Translations under genes and position numbers: made by a program
Origin: Lachnospiraceae bacterium
GTDB taxonomy: Bacteria > Bacillota > Clostridia > Lachnospirales > Lachnospiraceae
Direction of reading: 5' to 3'
Assembly: GCA_015057375.1 (NCBI GenBank)
Contig: SVEM01000004.1
Span: 1-64,000 of the forward strand
Length of the DNA stretch: 64,000 nucleotides
The notes under the pieces: model-generated
The model's database searches: none
What the model was told of the DNA's origin: nothing
What the model saw: the letters and a program-made list of their open reading frames with translations, nothing else
Shown here: piece by piece, positions 17,414 to 25,610 of the stretch
Numbering within the stretch: position 1 is the first letter of the stretch
Layout: each line of letters begins with the position of its first letter

Positions 17414-19108
17414 ATGAACCAAAAAATTACCCGTTTCGTTTCTTATTTTATCGTTGCAGTTCTTGTAATATGTTTGATTCCCGCAAATACATATTCGGCA
17501 AAAAAACCTGCTCTAAACAAAAAGCGTATCAGTCTGCAACAGGACAGCTCATATAAACTAAAGATAAAAAAGGGAAAAAAGAAGGCTTCCGTAAAGTGGT
17601 CGGTAGCCAACAAAAATATTGTCAAGATAACTAAGAAAAAGAAATCTTATGCCATTATAAAAGGTAATAAAATAGGAAAAACAAAGGTAACGGCACTTTA
17701 CAAGTTTAACGGCAAAAAAACAAAGCTTACATGCAAAGTAACTGTTACAGAAAGAATTATCGAAGACATGCCTTCCATTATTACAAATAGTCCGGCTCCT
17801 GTTGTTACACAGGCTCCTACCATCGCACCATCACCTACACCGGTTCCTACTCCTACACCGATTCCATTTGAAAATCTTGTGGAAGTAAACGAACTTGCTG
17901 AATCTAAAACAATACCTGATATATTTACATACATTGACGGAACACCTGTTACGGCAGAAAATTGGGAGGGCCGCGCTGAGGAAATCCGTCAGATGTATCA
18001 GTATTATATGTATGGTATGTGGCGTAATGGAGAAGGTGAATCTCTTACTTATGAGAAAAATAATTCCGACCTTAAGATTAATATAGAAACCGACGGTTCA
18101 CAGATTGGCCAGACTGCAGGAGGCAGCGCATCATTTACTGTTACAGTTAATATTCCGTCAGGTAATGCTCCTGAAAAAGGATGGCCTGTTATAATTTCCA
18201 TGGGTAATCTTACAGAACAGGAAACTGCACTTGCAAACGGATATGCAGTAATCAACTATGACACCTCACAGGTTTCAACAGACAGTGCCGAAAGAAAAGG
18301 TGCATTTTACACCTTATATCCGTACAATGCCGGCGAATGGCGTGAACAGACCGGTGTTCTCATGGCATGGGCATGGGGCGCAAGTAAAATTCTTGACGCA
18401 CTCTATACAGGAGCAGGTACTGATTATAACATTAACTCTGATTTTGCAATAGTCGGCGGCGTATCCAGATGGGGTAAAGCAACCGCTGTTACAGGTGCAT
18501 TTGACAAACGTTTTAAGATCGCTCTTCCTACATGTTCGGGAAGCGGCGGAATGGGTGTTTTCAGATACAATCCTAACGCAGTTGTTACTCAGACCTATGA
18601 CGTGTCCAGTCTCGGATTTATGAGCACTGTAACTTATAAGCAGGGCGATGTCGAAACAATCGGAAGTCTCCAGAGCAGTGGCGAAGCTTATTGGTTTAAC
18701 GAAAGATTCAAGCAATTCAGAAGTGTATATCTGCTTCCTTTCGACCAGCATTATCTCACTGCACTTTATGCAGAAGAAGGAAGAACCTGCATGCTCATCG
18801 GAGGATTTAACTTTGACGTATGGCAAAACACACCATCCCTTTGGTACAATTTCCAGAAAGCCAAGCAGGTGTTTGACATGCTTAACTTAAGCAACAACCT
18901 GATAATCAATCTGCACGACGCCTCTATGGGACATAACATATTAAATGACGATGTTGTTAAACTTTTCAAATACTGCGACGAAATGTACAACGGAATCGAT
19001 ATTCCTGATTTTTCAATATCAGATTTACAGACTACATTATTTGAACTGACCGAAACCCCGGCAGGAATTAACAACAAAGAAGTTTACGAGGCTGTGTTGC
19101 TTGAATAG
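17414..19108 (+). CDS. secreted CE15 glucuronoyl methylesterase-like enzyme with N-terminal Big_2-like domain
   Basis: A 564-aa exported esterase. Signal peptide ~1-29; a Lys-rich Ig-like domain (~33-113); a Pro/Thr linker (~117-152); then an alpha/beta-hydrolase of the CE15 type (~160-560). The nucleophile motif is GVSRWGK (Ser351). It is followed by CSGSGG, EAYWF (Glu424) and the catalytic histidine segment LPFDQHYL (His446), as in glucuronoyl esterases, which cut lignin-carbohydrate esters of 4-O-methyl-glucuronoxylan. Most CE15 enzymes have Cys before the Ser (GCSR), while here it is Val. With the GH43 enzymes it points to xylan use. Ribosome site AAGGAG precedes ATG 17414. Confidence 0.85.
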   Translation: MNQKITRFVSYFIVAVLVICLIPANTYSAKKPALNKKRISLQQDSSYKLKIKKGKKKASVKWSVANKNIVKITKKKKSYAIIKGNKIGKTKVTALYKFNGKKTKLTCKVTVTERIIEDMPSIITNSPAPVVTQAPTIAPSPTPVPTPTPIPFENLVEVNELAESKTIPDIFTYIDGTPVTAENWEGRAEEIRQMYQYYMYGMWRNGEGESLTYEKNNSDLKINIETDGSQIGQTAGGSASFTVTVNIPSGNAPEKGWPVIISMGNLTEQETALANGYAVINYDTSQVSTDSAERKGAFYTLYPYNAGEWREQTGVLMAWAWGASKILDALYTGAGTDYNINSDFAIVGGVSRWGKATAVTGAFDKRFKIALPTCSGSGGMGVFRYNPNAVVTQTYDVSSLGFMSTVTYKQGDVETIGSLQSSGEAYWFNERFKQFRSVYLLPFDQHYLTALYAEEGRTCMLIGGFNFDVWQNTPSLWYNFQKAKQVFDMLNLSNNLIINLHDASMGHNILNDDVVKLFKYCDEMYNGIDIPDFSISDLQTTLFELTETPAGINNKEVYEAVLLE

Positions 19109-19124
19109 GATAATATATAACAAT

Positions 19125-19161
19125 TGGCGCATGGGCAGTCATCATAACTACTCATGCGCCA
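19125..19161. terminator. hairpin between convergent genes
   Basis: A 9-bp perfect stem TGGCGCATG/CATGCGCCA with a ~19-nt loop between the 3' ends of the CE15 and LRR genes. It lacks a clear T-tract on either side, so it may end transcripts only weakly or protect their 3' ends. Confidence 0.5.
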
Positions 19162-19175
19162 TCTGTTCGCACATC

Positions 19176-20435
19176 TTAATACGACACAACCTTATTCCAT
19201 AATTCATCAATATCAAGGTCGTTTTCACCCTTCAATCTCCACTTTATATATTGCTTCTTTGCTTTTTTAGGTACATACACTGTACAAAATACCGGTTTTA
19301 CTTCATAGCCTGGATACGCTTTACTCGCTTTTGTTATTGGTGGTTTAGTACCTTTAAAGCAAACGCTTTTATACCTATATATTTGTCTTGTCCATGCCCC
19401 CGACAATTTCTTTAATGATGTCGGCAAAACAATTTTTTTGATTACTTTGCTTCTACCCATAACAGAAATCTCTTCATTAATCTCTTTAACTTTTTCTGGG
19501 ATTACTACCTCATTATCACCTGCTATTATACAAGCAAGAGAACCTGTTTGCTTATTATAAATACCATCATTTTTCTTAACAAATGTGCGATTATTTTTAT
19601 GCAGAATCACCTTTGGCGCTTTTTTTAATGAAAGTGAATCCTGTTCCAGCTCGTTGACGGATGCAGGTAGTGTAATCTTATCTGCATAAGATGTTAAAAA
19701 TGCCGCTTTTACAATTCTTTTAATACCTTTAGGAATATTTGCATTTTTAATTCCTGTTGCTACAAAATAAAGCGTCTTCTCATCTTTGCTTAACAGCATA
19801 TTATTTTTAACCTTGTATTTATCACTCGGTTCTTCAAACTTTATCTTTTTAAGATTTTTGCATTTATCAAATGCCGTGCTTTCAATCTGTTCTAACTTCT
19901 GTGGCAATTTAACTTCTTTAAGCGAGGAACACATCATAAAAGTATATTTATCAATACTTGAAACACTATCTGGAATTATTACTGATTCAATTTTCTTAAA
20001 ACCCACAAATGCTGCTTCACAAATATCAGCAAGATTCTCAGGCAGTATCACATTTTTTACAAATATTCTCTTATCAGAAAACTTTGCGATACCTTCACCC
20101 ATATCATACTCTTTACCGAATATATCAATATATAACTCATCGTCCGCTGTTTCACTAATAAGGTCTCTTCCGCTTCCAACTTTCGTGACTACTACACCAT
20201 TTATTTGTGCAGGAAAATGTACTGTATCGGTTTTAACGTTAATCTGTATACGATGTATCCAACATTCCTTATTATCTGATGAAATGTATGCATAGTACGT
20301 TACACCATCTACAGTTGATACAACTTCAATTGCAGTATTCCAATTTTGTGATGATGCCCTTGCTTTATTGTTAAATACCAAACAACTTAACATCATAAAT
20401 AATGTTAGTATCTTAAAAATATATCTCTTTTTCAT
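19176..20435 (-). CDS. secreted BspA-type leucine-rich-repeat protein
   Basis: An approximately 419-aa exported protein. Signal peptide ~1-27, then a short unique part (VSTVDGVTYYAYI), then LRR_5/BspA repeats of ~23 residues (e.g. IPDSVSSIDKYTFMMCSSLKEVKLP and IPKGIKRIVKAAF). It ends in a Tyr/Lys-rich segment without LPXTG. BspA-like repeats usually bind extracellular matrix or other proteins. Start: AAAAGGG lies 6 nt before ATG 20435, and the first ATG (20441) abuts that site and is not usable. It lies 33 nt behind a decayed copy of the H-x3-D-x3-H domain gene, the same arrangement as the LRR gene at 5157. Confidence 0.85.
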   Translation of the reverse strand: MKKRYIFKILTLFMMLSCLVFNNKARASSQNWNTAIEVVSTVDGVTYYAYISSDNKECWIHRIQINVKTDTVHFPAQINGVVVTKVGSGRDLISETADDELYIDIFGKEYDMGEGIAKFSDKRIFVKNVILPENLADICEAAFVGFKKIESVIIPDSVSSIDKYTFMMCSSLKEVKLPQKLEQIESTAFDKCKNLKKIKFEEPSDKYKVKNNMLLSKDEKTLYFVATGIKNANIPKGIKRIVKAAFLTSYADKITLPASVNELEQDSLSLKKAPKVILHKNNRTFVKKNDGIYNKQTGSLACIIAGDNEVVIPEKVKEINEEISVMGRSKVIKKIVLPTSLKKLSGAWTRQIYRYKSVCFKGTKPPITKASKAYPGYEVKPVFCTVYVPKKAKKQYIKWRLKGENDLDIDELWNKVVSY

Positions 20436-20468
20436 AAACATCCCTTTTCTTCCAATCGTTTAATTTAT

Positions 20469-20841
20469 TCAAGAATCAATAACTATACATATCCATCTGC
20501 TTTTAATATTTTGAATGTCATCATTTACCCCTGGTTGATCTTTCCATACGCATCCATCAAACGCTCCATATTGGTGTGCATATGTATCACCAACACTATG
20601 CATTGCTAATCCCATTAATATAATTGAGCAGTTTCTTGCATTGAAACTTTGATTTCCCAATATATCCTTAAAGTTTGATTTAGTAATCTTTTTTAATAAT
20701 CGTGTCCTTCATTTGCAGGCCAATAAATATCTGGGGCTTTCGCTGCCGCCTTTAGAATCTTTACCTCGGTAGAATTCAAAGCTTCTAAATAATTATTTGC
20801 ATATTTTTTGGCCTTATAACAACATATAACAACATTAATGC
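20469..20841 (-). pseudogene. decayed copy of the Zn-PLC-like domain gene
   Basis: No start codon or protease part remains. The first readable part (from GINVVICCY, ending GHDY) matches the region LNASELNILKK...LPDI of the intact protein at 25611-27728 as LNSTEVKILKA...APDI. A frame change at an A6 run then continues into the core MGLAMHSVGDTYAH, which retains the H-x3-D-x3-H motif, and a tail ending at 20469. The ~70 residues between these two regions in the intact protein are missing. It starts 3 nt after the stop of a propeller gene and precedes an LRR gene. Confidence 0.75.
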
Positions 20842-20844
20842 CTA

Positions 20845-21864
20845 TTATTTCTTTGTAAATTCATACAAATGCTTTTTGTATGATGTATAAAAATCTACTA
20901 CCAGATAAAAATGGTTTTTGTTGTCAACATACAAATACTTAAATGTATCTTCTTTATTCAGAACAGGACACTCTTTTGATGATATTATAAGTTTGGGTTT
21001 TGAGTTGTTTATACTTGTATTTATCTTGTATATTCCATCTTCCTTGATAAAATATAAATTCTTTCCTACAGCATCGTGTCCGGTCCAAAACTCTTTATTT
21101 ACAACAGATTCCCATATACACCTTTTCCCATTCAAGGAATATTTATAACCAGTCTTTGTTTCACCATCTGAAGCATACAAATACCCATCCATAATAGCAA
21201 AGCACTTTCTTTCAAGCCTTTGTGCACGTACTCTTTTTCCCGTTTTAAGATTAAATCTCTGCACAGAATATATACGCCCTTCTTCACCGTTAGTATCTTT
21301 CTCATCAATTAGAACATCAAGATATTTCCCGGTCACCTCGAAATCAACAATCTTATCCTTACCAAACTCCAAATCATTTTTAACAGGATTCTCATTATAA
21401 CTCTTCATCTTCTTGCTGATGTCTATGCTTACTATTTTTTTGCCTTTACTATTTGTCATTGTGAATACCTGTCGCCAGTCATTCTTTTTTTTGTACACCT
21501 CTGATATAAATTGAATTGTTCCTCTTTTACCCAGTTTGACCGTATTATATCTATACGCAGGATCCTTTTTTATTACAGCCGGAAAGACTTCTTTCTTAAG
21601 TATAGTTTTTGACACTGCATTTTTACCATTACCCCATGTCAGAAACTGATACTCAAACTTAGGAACATAGCTCTGATGGGTTATCACATTCAAATTCCCC
21701 TTATTATCCTCGCTAACCTGAGCATTAACTAAATGTCTATTAACTGTAATTACCTCTTTTTTGCATGTGTATCCGCTTTTGCTTGCGGCCTGCGCTGTTA
21801 ATGATTGTGTAACTGTAACAAACAGACATGAAAGCACCAGCAAATAAATTAACATTTTCTTCAT
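20845..21864 (-). CDS. secreted beta-propeller-like protein, paralogue 1
   Basis: A 339-aa exported protein of no family I recognise. Signal peptide ~1-27 (ending AQA). The rest is repeated short beta-strand units of ~45-50 residues. Examples are YSVQRFNLKTGKRV, YKYSLNGKRC and LYFIKEDGIYKINTS, a pattern typical of propeller proteins. It is the most divergent of four paralogues in this block (the others end at 22006, 23174 and 24602) and lacks their shared C-terminus (VARYTKK). Start: AGAGGGG lies ~9 nt before ATG 21864. It sits directly upstream of a decayed Zn-PLC-like gene. No catalytic motif is visible, so a binding or scaffold role is likely. Confidence 0.75.
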   Translation of the reverse strand: MKKMLIYLLVLSCLFVTVTQSLTAQAASKSGYTCKKEVITVNRHLVNAQVSEDNKGNLNVITHQSYVPKFEYQFLTWGNGKNAVSKTILKKEVFPAVIKKDPAYRYNTVKLGKRGTIQFISEVYKKKNDWRQVFTMTNSKGKKIVSIDISKKMKSYNENPVKNDLEFGKDKIVDFEVTGKYLDVLIDEKDTNGEEGRIYSVQRFNLKTGKRVRAQRLERKCFAIMDGYLYASDGETKTGYKYSLNGKRCIWESVVNKEFWTGHDAVGKNLYFIKEDGIYKINTSINNSKPKLIISSKECPVLNKEDTFKYLYVDNKNHFYLVVDFYTSYKKHLYEFTKK

Positions 21865-22005
21865 CGTAAATATCCCCTCTGTCATATCTTGTATTATGTT
21901 TTTTATTCGTTCCTAATATAGAATTTCTTACATGTTTTCCTAAGTTTTGTAGCACAAGGACCGAAAAGCAGATGCCCTTCGGTCCTATTTCATTCAAAAT
22001 CTAAA

Positions 22006-22989
22006 TTATTTTTTCTTCGTATACCTTGCTATCGCAGTCGGGGCAGTAGTATCAAATTCTGCATCATTACTAAAAACAAGATAAAATTCATTATCATTTT
22101 TTACGCAAAGCTCACTAACAGTTTTACAAGTTCCTTCCGACTTAGTAAATAAATCATCATTTGATGCATCGTAAATAATCTCAAATGCTTTTGTTTCCAG
22201 TTCATCACATTTGAAAAGCCCTCTAGTATTGACATAATAGATTACGCCTCCTTTTACAGTATATGCATCAACATAATATTCTTTATCTTTATACGTTGAA
22301 CCCTCTGGAAGTTGATACGTTGCAAGGTTTTTGCCTTTAAGAGAATATACATCAATGTTATTTCCATCCATTGCATATATTTTATTATTAGCAAATTCCA
22401 GTAGATAACTATTTTTTATAGAAATTCTCTTTCTACTTATTATTTTACTTTTATTTTTATTAATACATAAAATATCAATGTACTTTTTTTGTTTTTTGGG
22501 CAAATATCCTTTTAAAACACAATATATTTTATTACCGTCCTCTACAATATCACAGATTGAAAAATGATAATTTGCTTTAATTTTACCCGTTTTTATTTTA
22601 GTCAATACTTTTCCTTTATCGTTATACTTTACGAAATAATGGTTTTTATTTTTTTGATAAACAAGCCATAATGTCTTATCTCCATTTTGTTTAACAACTT
22701 CATAATCGCCAAACATTTTCCTCTTAAATAGTTTCTTTGAAGTAGTTGTTTTTTCATTATAAATTACTTTTTTGAACACATCTTTTTTACCCGAATCAAA
22801 AAAAGTATAATACTGAAGTTGTCCGTCTTTATTAATTCTAATATCGGAAGATCCGTATGTATTGTTGACACCTTTGGCATCTATCTTGGTTACATTATAA
22901 TCTGCCGCTTCTGTGGTTGAGCTAAATAAAAATGTCGCTCCAAGTATTAAACTAAATATCATAACAAATCTTGCTATATATTTTTTCAT
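22006..22989 (-). CDS. secreted beta-propeller-like protein, paralogue 2
   Basis: A 327-aa exported protein that is clearly paralogous over its whole length to the protein at 24602-25591. They share the signal peptide, YDVTKI-like start, KKLFKR, LWLVYQKN, VYSLKGKNLATYQLPEG, YYVNTRGLFKCDE, and the C-terminus TAIARYTKKK. The repeated strands fit a six- or seven-bladed propeller. Start: AGGAG lies ~8 nt before ATG 22989, and the longer ORF to 23079 adds 30 residues without a ribosome site. A weak GGACCGAA/TTCGGTCC hairpin follows it (21957-21987). Function unknown. Confidence 0.78.
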   Translation of the reverse strand: MKKYIARFVMIFSLILGATFLFSSTTEAADYNVTKIDAKGVNNTYGSSDIRINKDGQLQYYTFFDSGKKDVFKKVIYNEKTTTSKKLFKRKMFGDYEVVKQNGDKTLWLVYQKNKNHYFVKYNDKGKVLTKIKTGKIKANYHFSICDIVEDGNKIYCVLKGYLPKKQKKYIDILCINKNKSKIISRKRISIKNSYLLEFANNKIYAMDGNNIDVYSLKGKNLATYQLPEGSTYKDKEYYVDAYTVKGGVIYYVNTRGLFKCDELETKAFEIIYDASNDDLFTKSEGTCKTVSELCVKNDNEFYLVFSNDAEFDTTAPTAIARYTKKK

Positions 22990-23121
22990 ACTAATTTTCT
23001 CCTGTTGTCGTTTATTATTAGCTTTCAATGCTTTAGTTATTAATAAAAACGTAATTGTAACACAAGGACCAAAAAGCACATGCTCCTCAGCCCTTGTTGG
23101 CAGCCTCGTTCAAAATCCAAA

Positions 23122-23160
23122 TTAGTCTTTCTTAGTATACCTTGCAACCGCGGTTAGAGC
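23122..23160 (-). pseudogene. C-terminal scar of a propeller paralogue
   Basis: In one frame this stretch reads ALTAVARYTKKD and a stop, the shared C-terminus of paralogues 2 and 4. It sits just after the stop of paralogue 3, which has a different C-terminus. It is best read as the leftover of a lost tandem copy. Confidence 0.6.
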
Positions 23161-23173
23161 GTAAGATAGCTTT

Positions 23174-24208
23174 TCATTTATCGCTCAAATATTTTAATAT
23201 AACTACAGGCACATCCGACTCGTAATCATATGTATTATTAAATGAGATATAGAATTCTTTATCGTTAACAATATATATTTCTCTTATTCCATAAACAAGA
23301 CTGCAGTCAGAAAAATATTTGTCATTCTTTGCATCGTAAAATAATTGGAATTCACTATTTTCACTTGTATTTAGTCTATATATTCCATTACGGTTGACAT
23401 AATATATGTTTTTTCCTTTTACAAAAATACTGTGAAAATCAAAATCTTTTACTATCGACCCATCACTTGTTACTCTACACGATTTAGTTTTTTCACCTTC
23501 AGGTAAAATGTATTCATTCAATCTTTTCCCTGATAATGAATATACAAATACTGTATTATCCGTAAGTCCATATATTTTTTTGCCAACTATCAGAACCTTA
23601 TCATATTCAACATTGTTACTAGATAATATTTTATCACTTAATAATCGCCCCGTTTTTTTGTTAATGCTGATAATATGTGTATAGAATGATTCGCCATGTT
23701 TTTTCGTACGGGTGCCATAATCCGCAACATAATATATTTTATTTCCCTTTGAAACAAAATCATATATGATATAACTACCTTTTTTAATCAAATTTGGCAC
23801 GCGACATTTTACATGGTATAGTTCCTTCCCTTTAAGGTTATAGCATACAAAATGTTGCATATCTTTTTTAATATACGGCAATAAAATATTATTATCACTA
23901 CCGCTTATATAAAATACAGGAAGACTACCTAGTTTTCTAAATAGTTTCTTTGATTTAATCTTACTTCCATTTATACTATTTTTATGAAACTTTTTTCCTT
24001 TTGTTCGTATATCGGTAAAAGAATAAAAATAGATTCCGTTTTTTTCGGAATACATAAGTTTTGAAGCATCTCTTGTGAAATCAGCATTTTTGAAATTAAC
24101 CGGATAAGCATTAATATCTGCATTTGCAGATGCTGTATTATATGTAAATAACAATAATACAACTATAACCGGTATTAAAAGTCTCCTGTATACAAATTTG
24201 TTCATCAT
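23174..24208 (-). CDS. secreted beta-propeller-like protein, paralogue 3
   Basis: An approximately 344-aa exported protein. The signal peptide is ~1-32, followed by strands in the same order as paralogues 2 and 4 (GSKIKSKKLFRK, HFVCYNLKGKELY, VFVYSLSGKRLNEYILPEG, IYYVNRNGIYRLNTS, FQLFYDAKNDKYF). It ends differently (VILKYLSDK). Start: GGGAGG lies 6 nt before ATG 24208. It is preceded within 18 nt by a remnant resembling the C-terminus of the subtilase/Zn-PLC-like protein, so it keeps the cassette order even though its partner has decayed. Function unknown. Confidence 0.77.
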   Translation of the reverse strand: MMNKFVYRRLLIPVIVVLLLFTYNTASANADINAYPVNFKNADFTRDASKLMYSEKNGIYFYSFTDIRTKGKKFHKNSINGSKIKSKKLFRKLGSLPVFYISGSDNNILLPYIKKDMQHFVCYNLKGKELYHVKCRVPNLIKKGSYIIYDFVSKGNKIYYVADYGTRTKKHGESFYTHIISINKKTGRLLSDKILSSNNVEYDKVLIVGKKIYGLTDNTVFVYSLSGKRLNEYILPEGEKTKSCRVTSDGSIVKDFDFHSIFVKGKNIYYVNRNGIYRLNTSENSEFQLFYDAKNDKYFSDCSLVYGIREIYIVNDKEFYISFNNTYDYESDVPVVILKYLSDK

Positions 24209-24226
24209 AAACTTCCTCCCCAATAG

Positions 24227-24355
24227 TTAATTATCAAGACAACTTCTGCCTTTCAAATCATCAGAAAACTTATACAATTTTTCTAAGTAAAAATTGTTTT
24301 TAACAGGATTGTTTCCTGTGTATTTATCACCATATCCCTCCGCTACTTTATATAA
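24227..24355 (-). pseudogene. C-terminal remnant of a subtilase/Zn-PLC-like gene
   Basis: An open stretch ending at 24227 reads GYGDKYTGNNPVKNNF, then LYKFSDDLKGRSCLDN. It is similar to the last ~30 residues of the intact protein (FGNNEARKAF, then LYTYSNDSNLKN). There is no start codon. At its 5' end it is joined to direct repeat copy 1, whose promoter-like TTGCCA/TATAAA now points into the remnant. Confidence 0.55.
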
Positions 24356-24640
24356 AACAGTCTGCCTTTGGCAAATCTGATTTATAACATATCTAATAAT
24401 ATACCTAATACCAGGCGTTTTGTAATATCCGTATGTTTTTTTGTGACATCGCTATTTATGATTATATACATGACTTTATGCAATGTCAACAGTTTTATTG
24501 CTAAAATTTGGATATCTAAATTTTATTTTTGCAAAAAAATAGCCACGCACTAACTGTTCATTAGTGCGCAGCCTTTGTACTAGTTTCACTCAAAGTCCAA
24601 ATTAATTTTTCTTAGTATACCTCGCAACCGCAGTCGGAGC
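24348..24640. repeat. ~290-bp direct repeat, copy 1
   Basis: Nearly identical by eye (roughly nine of ten bases) to 27870-28163, 3.52 kb away in the same orientation. On the minus strand it contains the last ~12 codons of a propeller gene, its terminator, an AT-rich spacer and a TTGCCA/TATAAA promoter. The two copies flank the intact subtilase/Zn-PLC-propeller pair. Confidence 0.85.
24533..24569 (-). terminator. intrinsic terminator of propeller gene (paralogue 4)
   Basis: An 8-bp stem CGCACTAA/TTAGTGCG (24546-24553 with 24561-24568), followed on the minus strand by a T7 run. It lies ~33 nt after the gene's stop codon. Confidence 0.85.
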
Positions 24641-25591
24641 AACAGATTCATATCCTGCCTCATTATTGAATATGACATAAAACTCATTATCATCTACTAC
24701 ATAAAGTTCTTTGACTGACATAAAAGATCCATCTATTTTATTAAACAAATCGTCATTTGTTCCATCATACATAAGTTCAAATTCTTTTATACCATGCTCA
24801 TCGCATTTAAATACTCCTCTGGTATTTATGTAATAAATAGAATTGTCTTTTACTGTAAAGTCCCAAAAAGGCTCTTCATCATTTTTAAATTTTAAACCTT
24901 CCGGAAGTTTATAGGTTACAAGTTTTTTCCCTTTAAGAGAGAACACATCGATGAAATCATCAAAGTAAGCTATTGCATATATTTTTTTGCCAGCAAATCT
25001 AAAAGAATACTCTTCTTTTTGCGGAAATTTTATTCTGCTAATAAGTTTGCCGTTTTTCTTGTTGAAACAAAGAATCTCAACAAATTCTTTTTCGTTGTTT
25101 TTTATACAAGAATTAATACAATATAACTTATTGCCATTAATCATGATATCATGGATTGAAAAATTATAATAACCGTTTATTTTAGTCTTAAATTCTGTAA
25201 ATACCTTTCCATTTTTGTTACAGTTTATAAAATAAATAGTTTTAAGGTTTTTCCTATAGACAAGCCACAGTTTATTATCCCCATCCTGTTTAATAATATC
25301 ATAACCATCGTCTTTTAAAGGTCTCTTAAAGGTTTTCTTTGATTTGAATTTTTTATCATTACAAGTTACTTTTTTAAAGATAAACTTATTAGATATATCA
25401 TAATATGTATAATACTGAAGCTGTCCATCTTTATTAATTCTAACGTTGGAAGAATTGTATGTATGAAAAATGCCTTTAGTTTTTATCGTAGTTACATCAT
25501 AATCAGCTGCTTTCGTAGTAGAAGTAACTGATAAGGCTACGCCAAGCAAGATGCTAAATATTAAAACAAGTTGAGTTATATTTTTTTTCAT
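24602..25591 (-). CDS. secreted beta-propeller-like protein, paralogue 4
   Basis: A 329-aa exported protein. Signal peptide ~1-28 (ending TKA). It then has repeated beta-strand units (LWLVYRKNLKTIYFINCN, KLYCINSCI, IDVFSLKGKKLVTYKLPEG, IYYINTRGVFKCDE, ELYVVDDNEFYVIFNN), ending TAVARYTKKN. It follows the intact subtilase/Zn-PLC-like gene by 19 nt with its own ribosome site (AAAGGG), so the two are co-transcribed. This makes it the best candidate for the partner of that protein, for example as a substrate, inhibitor or docking protein. No catalytic residues are evident, and the family is not one I recognise. Confidence 0.8.
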   Translation of the reverse strand: MKKNITQLVLIFSILLGVALSVTSTTKAADYDVTTIKTKGIFHTYNSSNVRINKDGQLQYYTYYDISNKFIFKKVTCNDKKFKSKKTFKRPLKDDGYDIIKQDGDNKLWLVYRKNLKTIYFINCNKNGKVFTEFKTKINGYYNFSIHDIMINGNKLYCINSCIKNNEKEFVEILCFNKKNGKLISRIKFPQKEEYSFRFAGKKIYAIAYFDDFIDVFSLKGKKLVTYKLPEGLKFKNDEEPFWDFTVKDNSIYYINTRGVFKCDEHGIKEFELMYDGTNDDLFNKIDGSFMSVKELYVVDDNEFYVIFNNEAGYESVAPTAVARYTKKN

Positions 25592-25610
25592 GTAATTTCC
25601 CTTTCTTCAT

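Noticed and set aside
20469..20660. A 63-aa open frame as an intact small gene
   Set aside because: It carries the core of a larger domain whose upstream part continues in another frame after an A6 run. Treated as part of a pseudogene.
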